Assembly (NCBI GenBank): GCA_016765135.1
Contig: JAESQN010000044.1
Coordinates: 126,001 to 190,000, forward strand
Source: Robiginitomaculum sp.
GTDB taxonomy: Bacteria; Pseudomonadota; Alphaproteobacteria; Caulobacterales; Maricaulaceae
Reading direction: 5' to 3'
DNA: 64,000 bases
In this document: piece by piece, positions 9,416 to 18,376 of the stretch
Layout: each line of letters begins with the position of its first letter
How positions within the stretch are numbered: position 1 is the stretch's first letter
Notes under the pieces: model-generated
Seen by the model: only the letters and a program-made list of their open reading frames with translations
What the model was told of the DNA's origin: nothing
Databases searched by the model: none
Made by a program: the position numbers and the translations under genes

Positions 9416-10762
9416 TTATGTAGCTGTATTTTTTGCATTGATTTGGTTTTCATTACGGGCTTGTGCGTCTTTCCAGTCCTTGGGCAATGTACGCGAAACC
9501 ACCAAAAAGCTGGCAATAGAGAGCAGGAAGAACAGACAAACAATTGTTAAAGATAGGCGCACACTATGAACCGATCCGTGGGTTTCCAAGAAAACATCAA
9601 TAAGAATACCCGTCAAAGTGGGGCCGCCGCCAAGGGCAATCATATTGAGAACGAAAAAATACATGGCCGTTGACATGGCGCGCATATTGATCGGTGCCAA
9701 GGTTTGGGCAATGGCAAAACTTGGCCCCAGATAGACACCTAAGAATGTGGTCATGACCGTAACACAGGCCAGATGCAGCCAAATGGTTGGCACCCACAGA
9801 GAAGCAATGGCGGCGGGTAGGGCAATGCCGATTGAGATTGCCGGCACCCAGCCATAGGCGCGGACATTTTTCTTTCCCCACCAATCGGCGACTTTAGCAC
9901 CAAAGAACGTTCCGCCTGCATAAGCAATACCGTTGATAATCCCCAGAACAATCAGCAAGGTTTTGAAGTTAAAGTCCGGATCAAGGCCGATCAAATACTT
10001 GGTTTGGAAGCCTGAAAAAGAATAGGCAACAAAAGAACCTGCCGCGATCCCTAAACACATGGCCCACCATGAAGGGATGCTCAATAAGGTTGCTAAAGCC
10101 TTGAAGAATGGCGGTTTAGCAATCTCTGAAGCGGGCTCACTATTGTCGGATTTTACTGCAACCTCTTCCATAGCCCCGCGTTTTGGGTCGCGCAGAACAA
10201 TACGAACAAAGATAGCAAGTGCGATCCCGACAACACCGAGGATAATAAAAATCCGGCGCCAGTTTACGGCATCGCCGTCCGCGCCGAGCAGGCTGGCGGT
10301 GACAAAATAGGCAAACATAATGCCAAAGGGAATGCCAAGGGCATAGATGGCTAAAGCGCTGGCGCGTTCTTCTTTGGGATAAAGATCTGAGATCATGGAA
10401 TGTGCAGGCGGGCTACCACCAGCTTCACCAATGCCAACGCCCATGCGGGCCAAGCCAATTTGGACAAAATTATTAGCCATGCCGCTTAAGGCTGTAAAGG
10501 CGCTCCACAAAGCCAGTGCCGTAGCCATAATGTTTACGCGGCTATAGCGGTCCGCCAGCCAAGCGATCGGAATACCAGCCACGGCGTAAACGGCGGCAAA
10601 TACTGGTCCGATTAACAGCCCCATTTGAGTGTTGGTTAAACCCAAGTCAGCCTGAATAAAGGGTGCTAAAATCCCGACAATTTGGCGGTCAATAAAATTA
10701 AACCCATAGACAAGTGTCAGCAGGAGTAGAAAAAAAATGCGGTAATTTTTATTGTCTTTCAC
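9416..10762 (-). CDS. MFS transporter, spinster-like
   Basis: This is a 448-residue integral membrane protein with about twelve hydrophobic segments and a central charged loop (near residues 190-215). The first segment carries YGFNFIDRQIVGILAPFIQ and the loop after helix 2 carries WLADRYSR, both typical of the spinster/anion-symporter branch of the major facilitator superfamily. The GEAGGSPPAHSMISD stretch in helix 4-5 also fits that branch. The substrate cannot be told from sequence. It lies directly upstream of purB and may share its transcript. Confidence 0.85.
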   Translation of the reverse strand: MKDNKNYRIFFLLLLTLVYGFNFIDRQIVGILAPFIQADLGLTNTQMGLLIGPVFAAVYAVAGIPIAWLADRYSRVNIMATALALWSAFTALSGMANNFVQIGLARMGVGIGEAGGSPPAHSMISDLYPKEERASALAIYALGIPFGIMFAYFVTASLLGADGDAVNWRRIFIILGVVGIALAIFVRIVLRDPKRGAMEEVAVKSDNSEPASEIAKPPFFKALATLLSIPSWWAMCLGIAAGSFVAYSFSGFQTKYLIGLDPDFNFKTLLIVLGIINGIAYAGGTFFGAKVADWWGKKNVRAYGWVPAISIGIALPAAIASLWVPTIWLHLACVTVMTTFLGVYLGPSFAIAQTLAPINMRAMSTAMYFFVLNMIALGGGPTLTGILIDVFLETHGSVHSVRLSLTIVCLFFLLSIASFLVVSRTLPKDWKDAQARNENQINAKNTAT

Positions 10763-10813
10763 GGTAATCCCCTGATTGTGTTCTTTGTAATTATTGTTTT
10801 ACATTAACCCATC

Positions 10814-11509
10814 TTACATTAGCCCAAGCGTTTTAAAGCTCACTATATTGTTACGCCCTATAATAAGATGATCGTGTACCGCTACGTTTAGAGCTTTGGC
10901 AGCGGTGATGATTTGATTGGTCAAGTCTATATCGCTCTGGCTTGGTGTGGGATCACCCGACGGGTGATTGTGGGCCAGTATGATCGCCGTGGAGGATAAT
11001 TCAAGAGCGCGTTTGATGACTTCTCGCGGATAAACTGGTGCGCGGTCTACCGTGCCTTGGCCCAGGATTTCGTCCGCGATCAAACGGTTTTTCTTGTCCA
11101 GAAACAACACCCGAAATTGTTCCTTGCCTTCAAATTGCATGGCGGAACGGCAATAATCCAACAAGGCAGACCAGGAGGATAAAACCGGGCGCGACAGCAC
11201 GGTTTCCTGAGCAAGTCTCAAAGCTCCCGCTTGCAATATTTTTAAATCCAGCGCGGTTTTTTCGCTAATGCCCTTAACCTCGACCAACAATAGCACGGGC
11301 GCAGAAATGGTTTCGGCAAAACTGCCAAACCTTGCGATTAAGTCTTTGGCAAGTGGCTTGACATCACGGCGCGGTATGGAGCGAAATAGATACAGTTCAA
11401 GCAGTTCATAATCCGCCAATGCCGACACCCCGCCTTCCATAAACCTTGCCCGCAAGCGGTCACGGTGTCCATGATAATGGGGCTTAGGTTTGGGTGCAGG
11501 TTTAGTCAT
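10814..11509 (-). CDS. radC: RadC family JAMM-domain protein
   Basis: The 231-residue protein has an N-terminal helix-hairpin-helix-like region and a C-terminal JAB1/MPN metalloprotease-like domain. The zinc ligands are visible as H180-x-H182 and D193 in [15 protein letters not shown]. RadC was long linked to DNA repair, but its function remains uncertain. The ATG at 11509 overlaps the map stop by 8 bases (ATGACTAA); an in-frame ATG 45 bases earlier lies inside map and is less likely. It is probably co-transcribed with map. Confidence 0.9.
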   Translation of the reverse strand: MTKPAPKPKPHYHGHRDRLRARFMEGGVSALADYELLELYLFRSIPRRDVKPLAKDLIARFGSFAETISAPVLLLVEVKGISEKTALDLKILQAGALRLAQETVLSRPVLSSWSALLDYCRSAMQFEGKEQFRVLFLDKKNRLIADEILGQGTVDRAPVYPREVIKRALELSSTAIILAHNHPSGDPTPSQSDIDLTNQIITAAKALNVAVHDHLIIGRNNIVSFKTLGLM

Positions 11510-12329
11510 AAGGTGGTCGGTCAAAGCCTGCGGGAGATTTGGTGAATATCTCAACCCCGGTGGCCGTCACGCCGAGAGAGTGTTCAAATTGGGCGGTGAG
11601 TTTTTTATCGCGGGTCACTGCCGTCCAACCATCCGCAAGAACCTTAGTGTGGGCGCGGCCGAGATTGATCATAGGCTCGACGGTGAAAAACATACCCTCG
11701 CGCAATTCCTCGCCTTCCCCGGGATTACCCAAATGCAGGATGTTGGGCGCATCGTGAAACAGACGCCCGATCCCGTGGCCGCAAAAATCCTCGACGACAC
11801 TACACCGTTCCGCTTCGGCAAATTTCTGGATTGCTGCGCCAATATCACCAACTGTATTGCCGGGTTTGATCTGGGCAATGCCCAGCATCAGCGCGTCATA
11901 AGTAATATTGATCAATCGTTCGGCTTTGCGGTTAATTTGTCCGACCGGGTACATGCGCGATGTATCCCCGTGCCAACCATCTACAATTACGGTCACATCA
12001 ATATTAACAATATCGCCGTTTTTGAGCGGTTTAGAACCAGGGATCCCGTGGCACACCACATGGTTTACGGACGTACAGATCGTGTGCTTATAGCCCCGGT
12101 AGCCAAGACAGGCCGGCACGGCACCATTGTCCAGGATATATTCCTGGGCCGCCGCGTCTAACGCTTCAGTCGTGACACCTGGCTTGACCAAAGGCACCAA
12201 CATGTCCAGGCACGCCGCAGCCAGCTTACCGGCCTTGCGCATGCCTGCAAACGCCTCTGGCCCGTGCAGTTTTATGGCGCCGTCTCGGGTATCGCCCGCC
12301 GTGTCGGCTTGTATATAATTCATCATCAT
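11502..12329 (-). CDS. map: type I methionine aminopeptidase
   Basis: This enzyme removes the initiator methionine from nascent proteins. The 275-residue product has the pita-bread fold metal ligands: two aspartates in [18 protein letters not shown], the histidine of GHGIGRLFH, and glutamates in FTVEPM and near QFEHSLGV. The substrate histidine lies in [16 protein letters not shown]. Type I is inferred from the length and the lack of the type II insertion. It overlaps the downstream radC by 8 bases; sfsA lies 39 bases upstream on the same strand. Confidence 0.96.
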   Translation of the reverse strand: MMMNYIQADTAGDTRDGAIKLHGPEAFAGMRKAGKLAAACLDMLVPLVKPGVTTEALDAAAQEYILDNGAVPACLGYRGYKHTICTSVNHVVCHGIPGSKPLKNGDIVNIDVTVIVDGWHGDTSRMYPVGQINRKAERLINITYDALMLGIAQIKPGNTVGDIGAAIQKFAEAERCSVVEDFCGHGIGRLFHDAPNILHLGNPGEGEELREGMFFTVEPMINLGRAHTKVLADGWTAVTRDKKLTAQFEHSLGVTATGVEIFTKSPAGFDRPPYD

Positions 12330-12368
12330 GGGCGCTCTATACTATAGATTCTTTTTTATGCCACCACC

Positions 12369-13085
12369 TTAATTATCAATAATTTGTATGGGGCGCGTGA
12401 GCGTTATTTCTTCAGGGTTGATTTTACAAGTATAGCACAAGCTTTGCACCCCTGCCGCTTTGGCCAACTTTAATGCTGCGTGGTATTTAGGGTCAACATC
12501 ACTGGCAACGCTGAACCGGTCACAATCATCGCGCTGTACCACATAGAGCATAACGGCCCGTGCGCCTTCACCGATCATATTTGTCAGCTCGTTCACATGT
12601 TTGGCGGCGCGCACACTGGGGCTATCGGGAAATTCCGCCAAGCCGGGTTGGCGCGAAAGCGTGATGCTTTTCACCTCGACATAGCACGGCGGTTTGTCAT
12701 CGTTTTCCAGCAAAAAATCAATACGCGAATTCTCTCCGTATTTCACCTCGCGGCGCAGTCTGTCATAACCCACCAATTCAGGGATATTCCCGCCCCGCAA
12801 TGCTTCTTCCACGATCTTGTTTGGCCATGCCGTATGTACACCGACCAGCGCCCTTTTTGTATCTTGGCTAATTTCAACGATGCGCCAATCGTATTTCAAT
12901 TTTCGTTTCGGATTATCCGCCTGCGATATCCACACCCGTGACCCGGCTTGTTTCAACCCGGACATAGAGCCAGTATTAGCGCAATGGGCCGTAACCAGAG
13001 TTCCGTCTATAAGCTCAATATCAGCAAAAAATCGCTTATAACGGCTGATCAAACGACCTTCGAGCAGAGGAGTTGAAAATTTCAT
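12369..13085 (-). CDS. sfsA: SfsA family protein (sugar fermentation stimulation protein homologue)
   Basis: The 238-residue product has the family start PLLEGRLISRYKRFFAD with its OB-fold-like N-terminal part. A PD-(D/E)xK nuclease-like core follows, including RIDFLLENDD and CYVEVKSIT, ending in the conserved YVVQRDDCDRFSVA and DVDPKYHAAL segments. E. coli SfsA binds DNA and raises maltose metabolism; the role here is not known. It is placed upstream of map on the same strand. Confidence 0.93.
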   Translation of the reverse strand: MKFSTPLLEGRLISRYKRFFADIELIDGTLVTAHCANTGSMSGLKQAGSRVWISQADNPKRKLKYDWRIVEISQDTKRALVGVHTAWPNKIVEEALRGGNIPELVGYDRLRREVKYGENSRIDFLLENDDKPPCYVEVKSITLSRQPGLAEFPDSPSVRAAKHVNELTNMIGEGARAVMLYVVQRDDCDRFSVASDVDPKYHAALKLAKAAGVQSLCYTCKINPEEITLTRPIQIIDN

Positions 13086-13188
13086 AGGGGCTATATGCGT
13101 AAAAAATGCCCAAGGTGCAATTTTTAACTGGCATTAAAGAAATAATTAGCCATATTGCCGCCAAGCTGACCAAAGCCGACGCACAAAT

Positions 13189-13275
13189 GCGGGCGTGGTG
13201 GAATTGGTAGACACGCAAGACTTAAAATCTTGTTTCCGTAAGGAAGTGCCGGTTCAAGTCCGGCCGCCCGCACCA
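13189..13275 (+). tRNA. tRNA-Leu (anticodon UAA)
   Basis: The 7-bp acceptor stem GCGGGCG (13189-13195) pairs with CGCCCGC (13265-13271), followed by the discriminator A and an encoded CCA (13273-13275). The anticodon stem CAAGA/TCTTG holds the loop CTTAAAA, giving anticodon TAA. A long variable arm (class II) and the T-loop GGTTCAAGTCC are present. It is a single tRNA between sfsA and the NDUFA12 gene. Confidence 0.97.
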
Positions 13276-13436
13276 TCATACATTCTTCATTGATGCCGCG
13301 AATAAGAATGATCCATGTGTTCATTGTTTTACTTTGTCATATTCTTGCCATTTTGGCAAAATAATAGTGTGAAATAGGGCTGGACGATTCGGTCGCGCAG
13401 GGCCATATTGCAAGTGAATTTATGAACGGGTATTTT

Positions 13437-13838
13437 ATGTTTAAATTTATCAAGCGTCTGTTTGCCTGGTGGGACGGGGCTACATTGGGGACTTTGTTTG
13501 CCATTAAGCGCAGGGCGAAATTTGTCTTCGAGGATGAATTTGGCAATAAATACTATGAAGAAAAAAAAGTGACCTATGACGGTCGCAAGCGCCGCTGGGT
13601 TACTTATAAGGGCTATGCGGATGCGTCAAAAATCCCGTCCGAGTGGCATGGCTGGTTGCATCATATGTATGACCAGCGCCCCAATGAGGAGCCGCTTGAG
13701 CGCCAAAGTTTCGAGAAACAACATCGTCCTAACATGACCGGCACCGTATTTGCCTGGCGGCCCAAGGGCAGTCTTTGGCGCGGTGGCAAGCGGGATAAAA
13801 CCGCAAGTGATTATGAGGCCTGGTCTCCAGATGCCTAA
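13437..13838 (+). CDS. NADH:ubiquinone oxidoreductase subunit NDUFA12 family
   Basis: This is the bacterial homologue of the B17.2/NDUFA12 accessory subunit of respiratory complex I, found almost only in alphaproteobacteria and mitochondria. The 133-residue protein shows the family blocks LFAWWDGATLGTLF, GNKYYEE, RRWVTYKGYADASKIPSEWH and a C-terminal YEAWSPD. The ATG at 13437 is chosen because the family starts here and GGG precedes it by 7 bases; an ATG at 13422 would add five residues. Its stop codon lies inside an 18-bp tandem repeat shared with the next gene's start. Confidence 0.93.
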   Translation: MFKFIKRLFAWWDGATLGTLFAIKRRAKFVFEDEFGNKYYEEKKVTYDGRKRRWVTYKGYADASKIPSEWHGWLHHMYDQRPNEEPLERQSFEKQHRPNMTGTVFAWRPKGSLWRGGKRDKTASDYEAWSPDA

Positions 13839-13857
13839 AGGTCTCCAGATGCCTAAA
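13822..13857. repeat. 18-bp perfect tandem duplication covering a stop and a start codon
   Basis: GGTCTCCAGATGCCTAAA is repeated head to tail at 13822-13839 and 13840-13857. The first copy ends the NDUFA12 frame (TAA at 13836-13838); each copy has an ATG (13831 and 13849) in frame with the DUF2155 gene. The duplication thus separated two formerly overlapping genes and gave the second a spare start codon. Confidence 0.9.
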
Positions 13858-14283
13858 TTATTCGCATTTTCTATATTGGCAGCAATGTTGATGACGCCAA
13901 TCGCCAGTGCCGCCAATATTATTGGTGACAAAGTGGTCTTGCGGGCTCTCGATAAAGTGACAGCAACCACCGAGGATTATACCGTGATTGTCGGTAATAG
14001 CTTGCGATATGGCTCCCTTGAAATCAAAGTTCAGCACTGTGAAAAACGCCCGCCGGAAGAAACCCCGGAAGTTTTTGTGTTCTTGCAAATCACCGATGCT
14101 CGTTTGGACGGTAAAGGTGGTGAGAGCGAAGCTGCGAAACTGTTTTCCGGCTGGATGTTTGCTTCCAGCCCGGCTTTGTCGGCGTTGGACCATCCGGTTT
14201 ACGATATTTGGGTGCTGGATTGCATTTCGTCCAAACGGGATAATTTGACTGACGCGGAGAAAACCGGATCAGAAAACCCTTGA
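13849..14283 (+). CDS. DUF2155 domain exported protein
   Basis: The 144-residue protein has a signal peptide (LFAFSILAAMLMTPIAS, cleavage after SAA). The DUF2155 domain includes LRALDKVTATTEDYTV, the CEKRPPEETPEVFVFL segment and the C-terminal LDHPVYDIWVLDC. Members are small periplasmic proteins of unknown function. ATG 13849 is favoured because AAGG lies 7 bases upstream; ATG 13831 in the first copy of the duplicated junction is equally in frame. The 3' end overlaps the convergent aat gene by 85 bases. Confidence 0.88.
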   Translation: MPKLFAFSILAAMLMTPIASAANIIGDKVVLRALDKVTATTEDYTVIVGNSLRYGSLEIKVQHCEKRPPEETPEVFVFLQITDARLDGKGGESEAAKLFSGWMFASSPALSALDHPVYDIWVLDCISSKRDNLTDAEKTGSENP

Positions 14284-14876
14284 GACTCGAATTCTCCGAC
14301 TAAACCCAAAGCAGTTTCCAGGCGTCCCAGATAATCATCCCGACTGATTTCCACTGCGCCTAATGAGCGTAAATGCGGGGTGATAAATTGTGTATCCAAT
14401 AACGAAAACCCGCCCGCATTGAGCCGCCCGACCAAATGTACAAGGGCGACTTTGCTAGCATCACGCGCCCGCGAAAACATGCTTTCTCCGAAAAACGCCG
14501 CGCCGATATGTACACCGTACAGACCGCCAACCAGTTCATCATTTTGCCAGCACTCAACGCTATGCGCTCGGCCCATATCGTGTAAACGTGCATACAGATA
14601 TTCAATCCCTGCATTGATCCAGGTGTCCTCATGCCCGATACGCGGCGCGGCGCAAGCCGCAACAACATCAATAAATGCCGTATTGATCCGCACTTCAAAC
14701 CGCCCGGAGCGCACGGATTTAGCCAAAGATTTACTGATTTTAAGTCCGCCCAGTGGTATGACGCCCCGCTCCTCAGGGTCAACGATAAACACATCATCAC
14801 TGTCGCGGGCTTCCGCCATAGGAAACACGCCGTTTGCGTAGAGATTGAGCAGATCAAGCGGGCCAAAATTAGACAT
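14199..14876 (-). CDS. aat: leucyl/phenylalanyl-tRNA--protein transferase
   Basis: Aat attaches Leu or Phe to N-terminal Arg/Lys of proteins, marking them for ClpS/ClpAP degradation (N-degron pathway). The 225-residue protein carries the family hallmarks LYANGVFPMAE, an EDTWIN region, SVECWQNDELVGGLYGVHIG and the FFGESMFSR core, then LLDTQFITPHLRSLGAVEI. The last 28 residues are antisense to the conserved end of the DUF2155 gene and look like an added, poorly constrained tail. The biotin carboxylase gene lies just upstream on the same strand. Confidence 0.95.
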   Translation of the reverse strand: MSNFGPLDLLNLYANGVFPMAEARDSDDVFIVDPEERGVIPLGGLKISKSLAKSVRSGRFEVRINTAFIDVVAACAAPRIGHEDTWINAGIEYLYARLHDMGRAHSVECWQNDELVGGLYGVHIGAAFFGESMFSRARDASKVALVHLVGRLNAGGFSLLDTQFITPHLRSLGAVEISRDDYLGRLETALGLVGEFESQGFSDPVFSASVKLSRLDEMQSSTQIS

Positions 14877-14908
14877 TCGAGTACCAGATAACGGGCTGTC
14901 GGGGAAAC

Positions 14909-16261
14909 CTAAACCTCATCCGGCTTTGCATCGAGCCAGCGTTCCAGCCAGTGAATATCGTAATCGCCATTGATGAAATCCGGCTCGTCCAGCAAGTCTT
15001 CAAACAGAGGCGTTGTAGTTTGCACCCCGGTGATAACGATTTCGCCCAAAGCCCGGCGCAGACGCATCAAAGCACCTTCGCGGGTTTTGCCGTGGACGAT
15101 CAACTTGCCAATCAGGCTGTCATAATAGGGCGGTATGGAGTATCCGGCGTAAAGGGCGCTATCGAGGCGGACGTTTAGCCCGCCGGGCGCGTGAAATTCC
15201 CGGACTTTACCCGGCGACGGCGCGAATGTACGCGGGTGTTCGGCATTGATCCGGCATTCAAACGAATGTCCGGAAAACTTAATATCGTCTTGCGTATAGC
15301 CTAGTTCTTCGCCGGCCGCGACGCGAATTTGCTCGCGCACCAGGTCAATACCGGTGATCATTTCTGTCACCGGGTGCTCGACTTGCAAGCGGGTGTTCAT
15401 CTCGATAAAGAAAAACTCACCGTTCTCATATAAAAATTCAATGGTGCCGACACCCCGATAGCCAATTTTGGAGATAGCCTCGCTGACAACTCTACCGATT
15501 TCGGCCCGCTCGGATTCGTTGAGGGCAGGTGAGGGGGCTTCTTCCAGAATTTTCTGGTGGCGGCGCTGTAGTGAGCAATCCCGCTCGCCCAAATGCACGA
15601 CATTACCGTGGGTATCGGCCAGAATTTGCACTTCGATATGGCGCGGTTTTTCGAGGTAGCGTTCCAGATAGACGGAACCATCTCCGAACGCGGCCAAGGC
15701 TTCCTGACGTGCGCCGTTAAATGCTTCTTCCAAATCATTAGCCGTTTTGGCCAAACGCATACCGCGCCCACCACCACCTGCGGCGGCTTTGACTAGCAAA
15801 GGAAAACCAACTGACTTCGCGACTTCTTTGGCTTCGGCGTAATCCTCGACGCCGCCGTCTGAACCCGGCACTATCGGAATACCAGCTTTGGCAACTGCGC
15901 CTTTGGCGGCAATTTTATCGCCCATAAGTTTGATATGGGCAGCGGTCGGCCCGATAAATATCATATCATGGGCTTCGACAATATCGGCAAAACGGGCGTT
16001 TTCCGATAAAAACCCATAGCCCGGATGTACGGCGTCCGCTCCGGTAATTTCGCACGCGGCAATGATGGCGGGAATATTGAGATAGCTGTCCGCCGAGGCG
16101 TTTGGCCCGATACACACGCTTTCATCGGCCAGACGTACATGCATGGCACTCCGGTCAGCTTCGGAATGCACGGCGACCGTAGCAATACCCATTTCTTTGC
16201 AAGCCCGGTGGATGCGCAGGGCTATTTCGCCTCGGTTGGCAATGAGAACCTTTGTGATCAT
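14909..16261 (-). CDS. accC: acetyl-CoA carboxylase, biotin carboxylase subunit
   Basis: AccC carboxylates the biotin on AccB with ATP and bicarbonate, the first half of the committed step of fatty acid synthesis. The 450 residues cover the full N-domain ([14 protein letters not shown]), ATP-grasp (glycine-rich [12 protein letters not shown], then the catalytic-core [14 protein letters not shown]) and C-terminal domain ([10 protein letters not shown]). The short length shows the free-standing subunit type, not a fused pyruvate or propionyl-CoA carboxylase. It overlaps accB by 4 bases. Confidence 0.97.
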   Translation of the reverse strand: MITKVLIANRGEIALRIHRACKEMGIATVAVHSEADRSAMHVRLADESVCIGPNASADSYLNIPAIIAACEITGADAVHPGYGFLSENARFADIVEAHDMIFIGPTAAHIKLMGDKIAAKGAVAKAGIPIVPGSDGGVEDYAEAKEVAKSVGFPLLVKAAAGGGGRGMRLAKTANDLEEAFNGARQEALAAFGDGSVYLERYLEKPRHIEVQILADTHGNVVHLGERDCSLQRRHQKILEEAPSPALNESERAEIGRVVSEAISKIGYRGVGTIEFLYENGEFFFIEMNTRLQVEHPVTEMITGIDLVREQIRVAAGEELGYTQDDIKFSGHSFECRINAEHPRTFAPSPGKVREFHAPGGLNVRLDSALYAGYSIPPYYDSLIGKLIVHGKTREGALMRLRRALGEIVITGVQTTTPLFEDLLDEPDFINGDYDIHWLERWLDAKPDEV

Positions 16262-16731
16262 GAGATAACCAGCAAAGCTTCGCCGAACTCAACCGGTTGC
16301 CCGTCTTCGACCAGGACTTTTTTCAAAGTGCCGGAGTTTGGCGCTTTAATCGGGTTAAACGTCTTCATGGCTTCGACCAGCAAGACGGTGTCCCCGGCTT
16401 TGATCTTGTCGCCAACATTAAAGAATGCATCCGAATCAGGACTTGAGCGCACATAGACCGTGCCAACCATTGGTGAGGTCACGGCTCCGGCTTCATCAGC
16501 GGGGTTAGCGTCCGCCGTTTCAACTGCCGCTACAGGCGCCGCTGCTGGTTGGGCCATAGGTGCGGCAACTGCTGCCATCGGTACTCCGCCCGCCAATTGT
16601 CGTGTCACCCGCAGGCGCAAATCGCCTTTTTCCATCTCGATTTCAGAGAGGTTCTCAGCATCGAGAATTTTGGCTAGCTCGCGAATAAGCTTGGTTTCCG
16701 GTGAAAGGCTCTTCGGTGTTTTTTGCGGCAT
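16258..16731 (-). CDS. accB: acetyl-CoA carboxylase, biotin carboxyl carrier protein
   Basis: AccB carries the biotin that shuttles CO2 between AccC and the carboxyltransferase. The 157 residues comprise an N-terminal helix region, an alanine/proline-rich linker (about 50-80) and the biotinyl domain. The biotinylated lysine is K123 in VEAMKTFNP; threonine after the lysine instead of methionine is a frequent alphaproteobacterial variant. The accB-accC pair overlaps by 4 bases. aroQ lies 18 bases upstream. Confidence 0.96.
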   Translation of the reverse strand: MPQKTPKSLSPETKLIRELAKILDAENLSEIEMEKGDLRLRVTRQLAGGVPMAAVAAPMAQPAAAPVAAVETADANPADEAGAVTSPMVGTVYVRSSPDSDAFFNVGDKIKAGDTVLLVEAMKTFNPIKAPNSGTLKKVLVEDGQPVEFGEALLVIS

Positions 16732-16749
16732 GAAAGTGTCCTTTTGTGA

Positions 16750-17187
16750 TTATAAGAGTGTATCTATAGCGGCGTCGATTGCCAGTAAATAGCTATTCGT
16801 GCCAAATCCGCTGATACTACCCGTGGCTACGGGTGCGATAAATGATGTTTGACGAAAGGCTTCGCGGGCGGCGGGTTGGGAAATATGCACTTCAATGACG
16901 GGAATGGTCAGGGTTTTGAGCGCATCATAAATGGCAACCGAAGTGTGGGTATAGGCGGCGGCATTGATCAAAAGGGCCACGCCTTTGCGTCCGGCCTCCT
17001 GAATTTGCCCAACGATCTCGCCCTCAATATTGCTTTGGTGAAAAGACATGCCGTAGCCCCGGCTCTCACATCTCGCCGCACAAGCCAGTTTTATGTCGTC
17101 CAGAGTGGCCGCGCCGTAAATTTCCGGCTCGCGCTCCCCTAAAAGATTTAGATTTGGCCCATTTAAAATATATATGGTATTAGCCAT
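16750..17187 (-). CDS. aroQ: 3-dehydroquinate dehydratase, type II
   Basis: AroQ catalyses the third step of the shikimate pathway. The 145-residue product begins with IYILNGPNLNLLGEREPEIYG, holding the catalytic Tyr at residue 24. It also has the HQSNIEGE, INAAAYTHTSVA and VHISQPAARE motifs of the dodecameric type II enzyme. The ATG at 17187 is chosen because the family starts there; an upstream in-frame start at 17217 would add ten unrelated residues. It heads the aroQ-accB-accC run, a conserved alphaproteobacterial neighbourhood. Confidence 0.95.
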   Translation of the reverse strand: MANTIYILNGPNLNLLGEREPEIYGAATLDDIKLACAARCESRGYGMSFHQSNIEGEIVGQIQEAGRKGVALLINAAAYTHTSVAIYDALKTLTIPVIEVHISQPAAREAFRQTSFIAPVATGSISGFGTNSYLLAIDAAIDTLL

Positions 17188-17270
17188 ATTAAATATTGTG
17201 TCCTTTTCAAGCCCCACTTAATAGAGATACTTAATAGCAAAACATACCCGAAGCGCAAAGAGTTATTTAT

Positions 17271-17480
17271 ATGCAAATGACGATTACCATTAACGGCGAA
17301 ACCTACGCGGATTTGCAAGCAGGCATGAGCGTGTCGGTGTTACTGGCACATTTGGGTTTTCCCGAAAGGAAAATCGCGGTCGAGTGCAACCGCGAGATTG
17401 TGCCTAAATCAAGCTATGGCAAAACGGCGTTGCAAGACGGCGATGTGCTGGAAATTATTACATTTATTGGAGGCGGTTAA
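17271..17480 (+). CDS. thiS: sulfur carrier protein ThiS
   Basis: ThiS is a ubiquitin-fold protein whose C-terminal Gly-Gly is adenylated and converted to a thiocarboxylate, giving the sulfur of the thiamin thiazole. The 69-residue product has [20 protein letters not shown] and ends in GGG, so the functional tail is intact. It overlaps thiG by one base (TAATG). No TPP riboswitch motif is visible in the 53 bases between aroQ and this gene. Confidence 0.95.
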   Translation: MQMTITINGETYADLQAGMSVSVLLAHLGFPERKIAVECNREIVPKSSYGKTALQDGDVLEIITFIGGG

Positions 17481-18259
17481 TGGCAGCAAGTAAAGACAAA
17501 TTGATCATAGCCGGGCGGGAGTTTTCTTCGCGGCTCATTATTGGCACGGGTAAATACGAAACCTATGCCCAAAACGCCGATGCTTTGGCGGCGTCCGGTG
17601 CGGAAATTGTCACGGTAGCGGTTCGCCGTGTCAACCTCACCAACCCAGACGAGCCTTTACTGGTCGATTATATCGACCCCAAAAAGACCGTATATCTACC
17701 CAATACCGCCGGATGTTTTACTGGCGAGGACGCAGTGCGGACATTACGCCTGGCCCGCGAGGCTGGTGGGTGGGATTTGGTCAAGTTGGAAGTGTTGTCC
17801 GACCCCAAACATCTATACCCGGACATGGAGGAGACCATGCGCTCGGCAAAGTTGCTGATAGACGAGGGGTTTGAGGTCATGGTCTATTGCTCGGATGACC
17901 CGGTTTTTGCCCGCAAACTCGAAGATTTGGGCTGCGCCGCAATAATGCCGCTAGGTGCACCCATAGGCTCGGGCCTCGGCATTCAAAATCGCGTAAATAT
18001 CCGGCTCATCGTCGAGCAATCCAGCGTCCCGGTCATCGTGGATGCGGGCGTTGGCACCGCATCAGACGCCACAATCGCTATGGAGCTAGGCTGCGACGGT
18101 GTCCTGATGAACACCGCAATAGCCGAAGCCAAACACCCTATCCAGATGGCGACCGCCATGAAACACGCGGTCATCGCAGGCCGGGAGGCTTATTTGGCGG
18201 GAAGAATGCCTCGCAAAAAATACGCAGACCCAAGTTCGCCCCTTGCTGGTTTAATATAA
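17480..18259 (+). CDS. thiG: thiazole synthase ThiG
   Basis: ThiG forms the thiazole phosphate from deoxyxylulose phosphate, an imine donor and ThiS thiocarboxylate. The 259-residue TIM-barrel protein has the Schiff-base lysine K102 in DLVKLEVL, the start of the barrel in [10 protein letters not shown], and the phosphate-binding loops APIGSGLGI and [11 protein letters not shown]. The thiS-thiG overlap implies coupled translation. The other thiamin genes (thiO/thiH, thiE, thiC) are not in the window. Confidence 0.97.
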   Translation: MAASKDKLIIAGREFSSRLIIGTGKYETYAQNADALAASGAEIVTVAVRRVNLTNPDEPLLVDYIDPKKTVYLPNTAGCFTGEDAVRTLRLAREAGGWDLVKLEVLSDPKHLYPDMEETMRSAKLLIDEGFEVMVYCSDDPVFARKLEDLGCAAIMPLGAPIGSGLGIQNRVNIRLIVEQSSVPVIVDAGVGTASDATIAMELGCDGVLMNTAIAEAKHPIQMATAMKHAVIAGREAYLAGRMPRKKYADPSSPLAGLI

Positions 18260-18376
18260 AGGCGGGACTGATTTAAAGGCCAGTTTGATGAATGTTCAAA
18301 CGAGATACTCTTCATTGCTCTGTTGATATTATATATGTTAACAGTGGTCTTCATATTTTGTAAAAAGGGTTAGCCA

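Noticed and set aside
11490-12161. Long open frame on the plus strand across the map gene
   Set aside because: It is antisense to the highly conserved map coding region, has no ribosome site and no recognisable motif.
17218-17270. TPP riboswitch before thiS
   Set aside because: Only 53 bases are available and no CTGAGA or other thi-box motif is visible.
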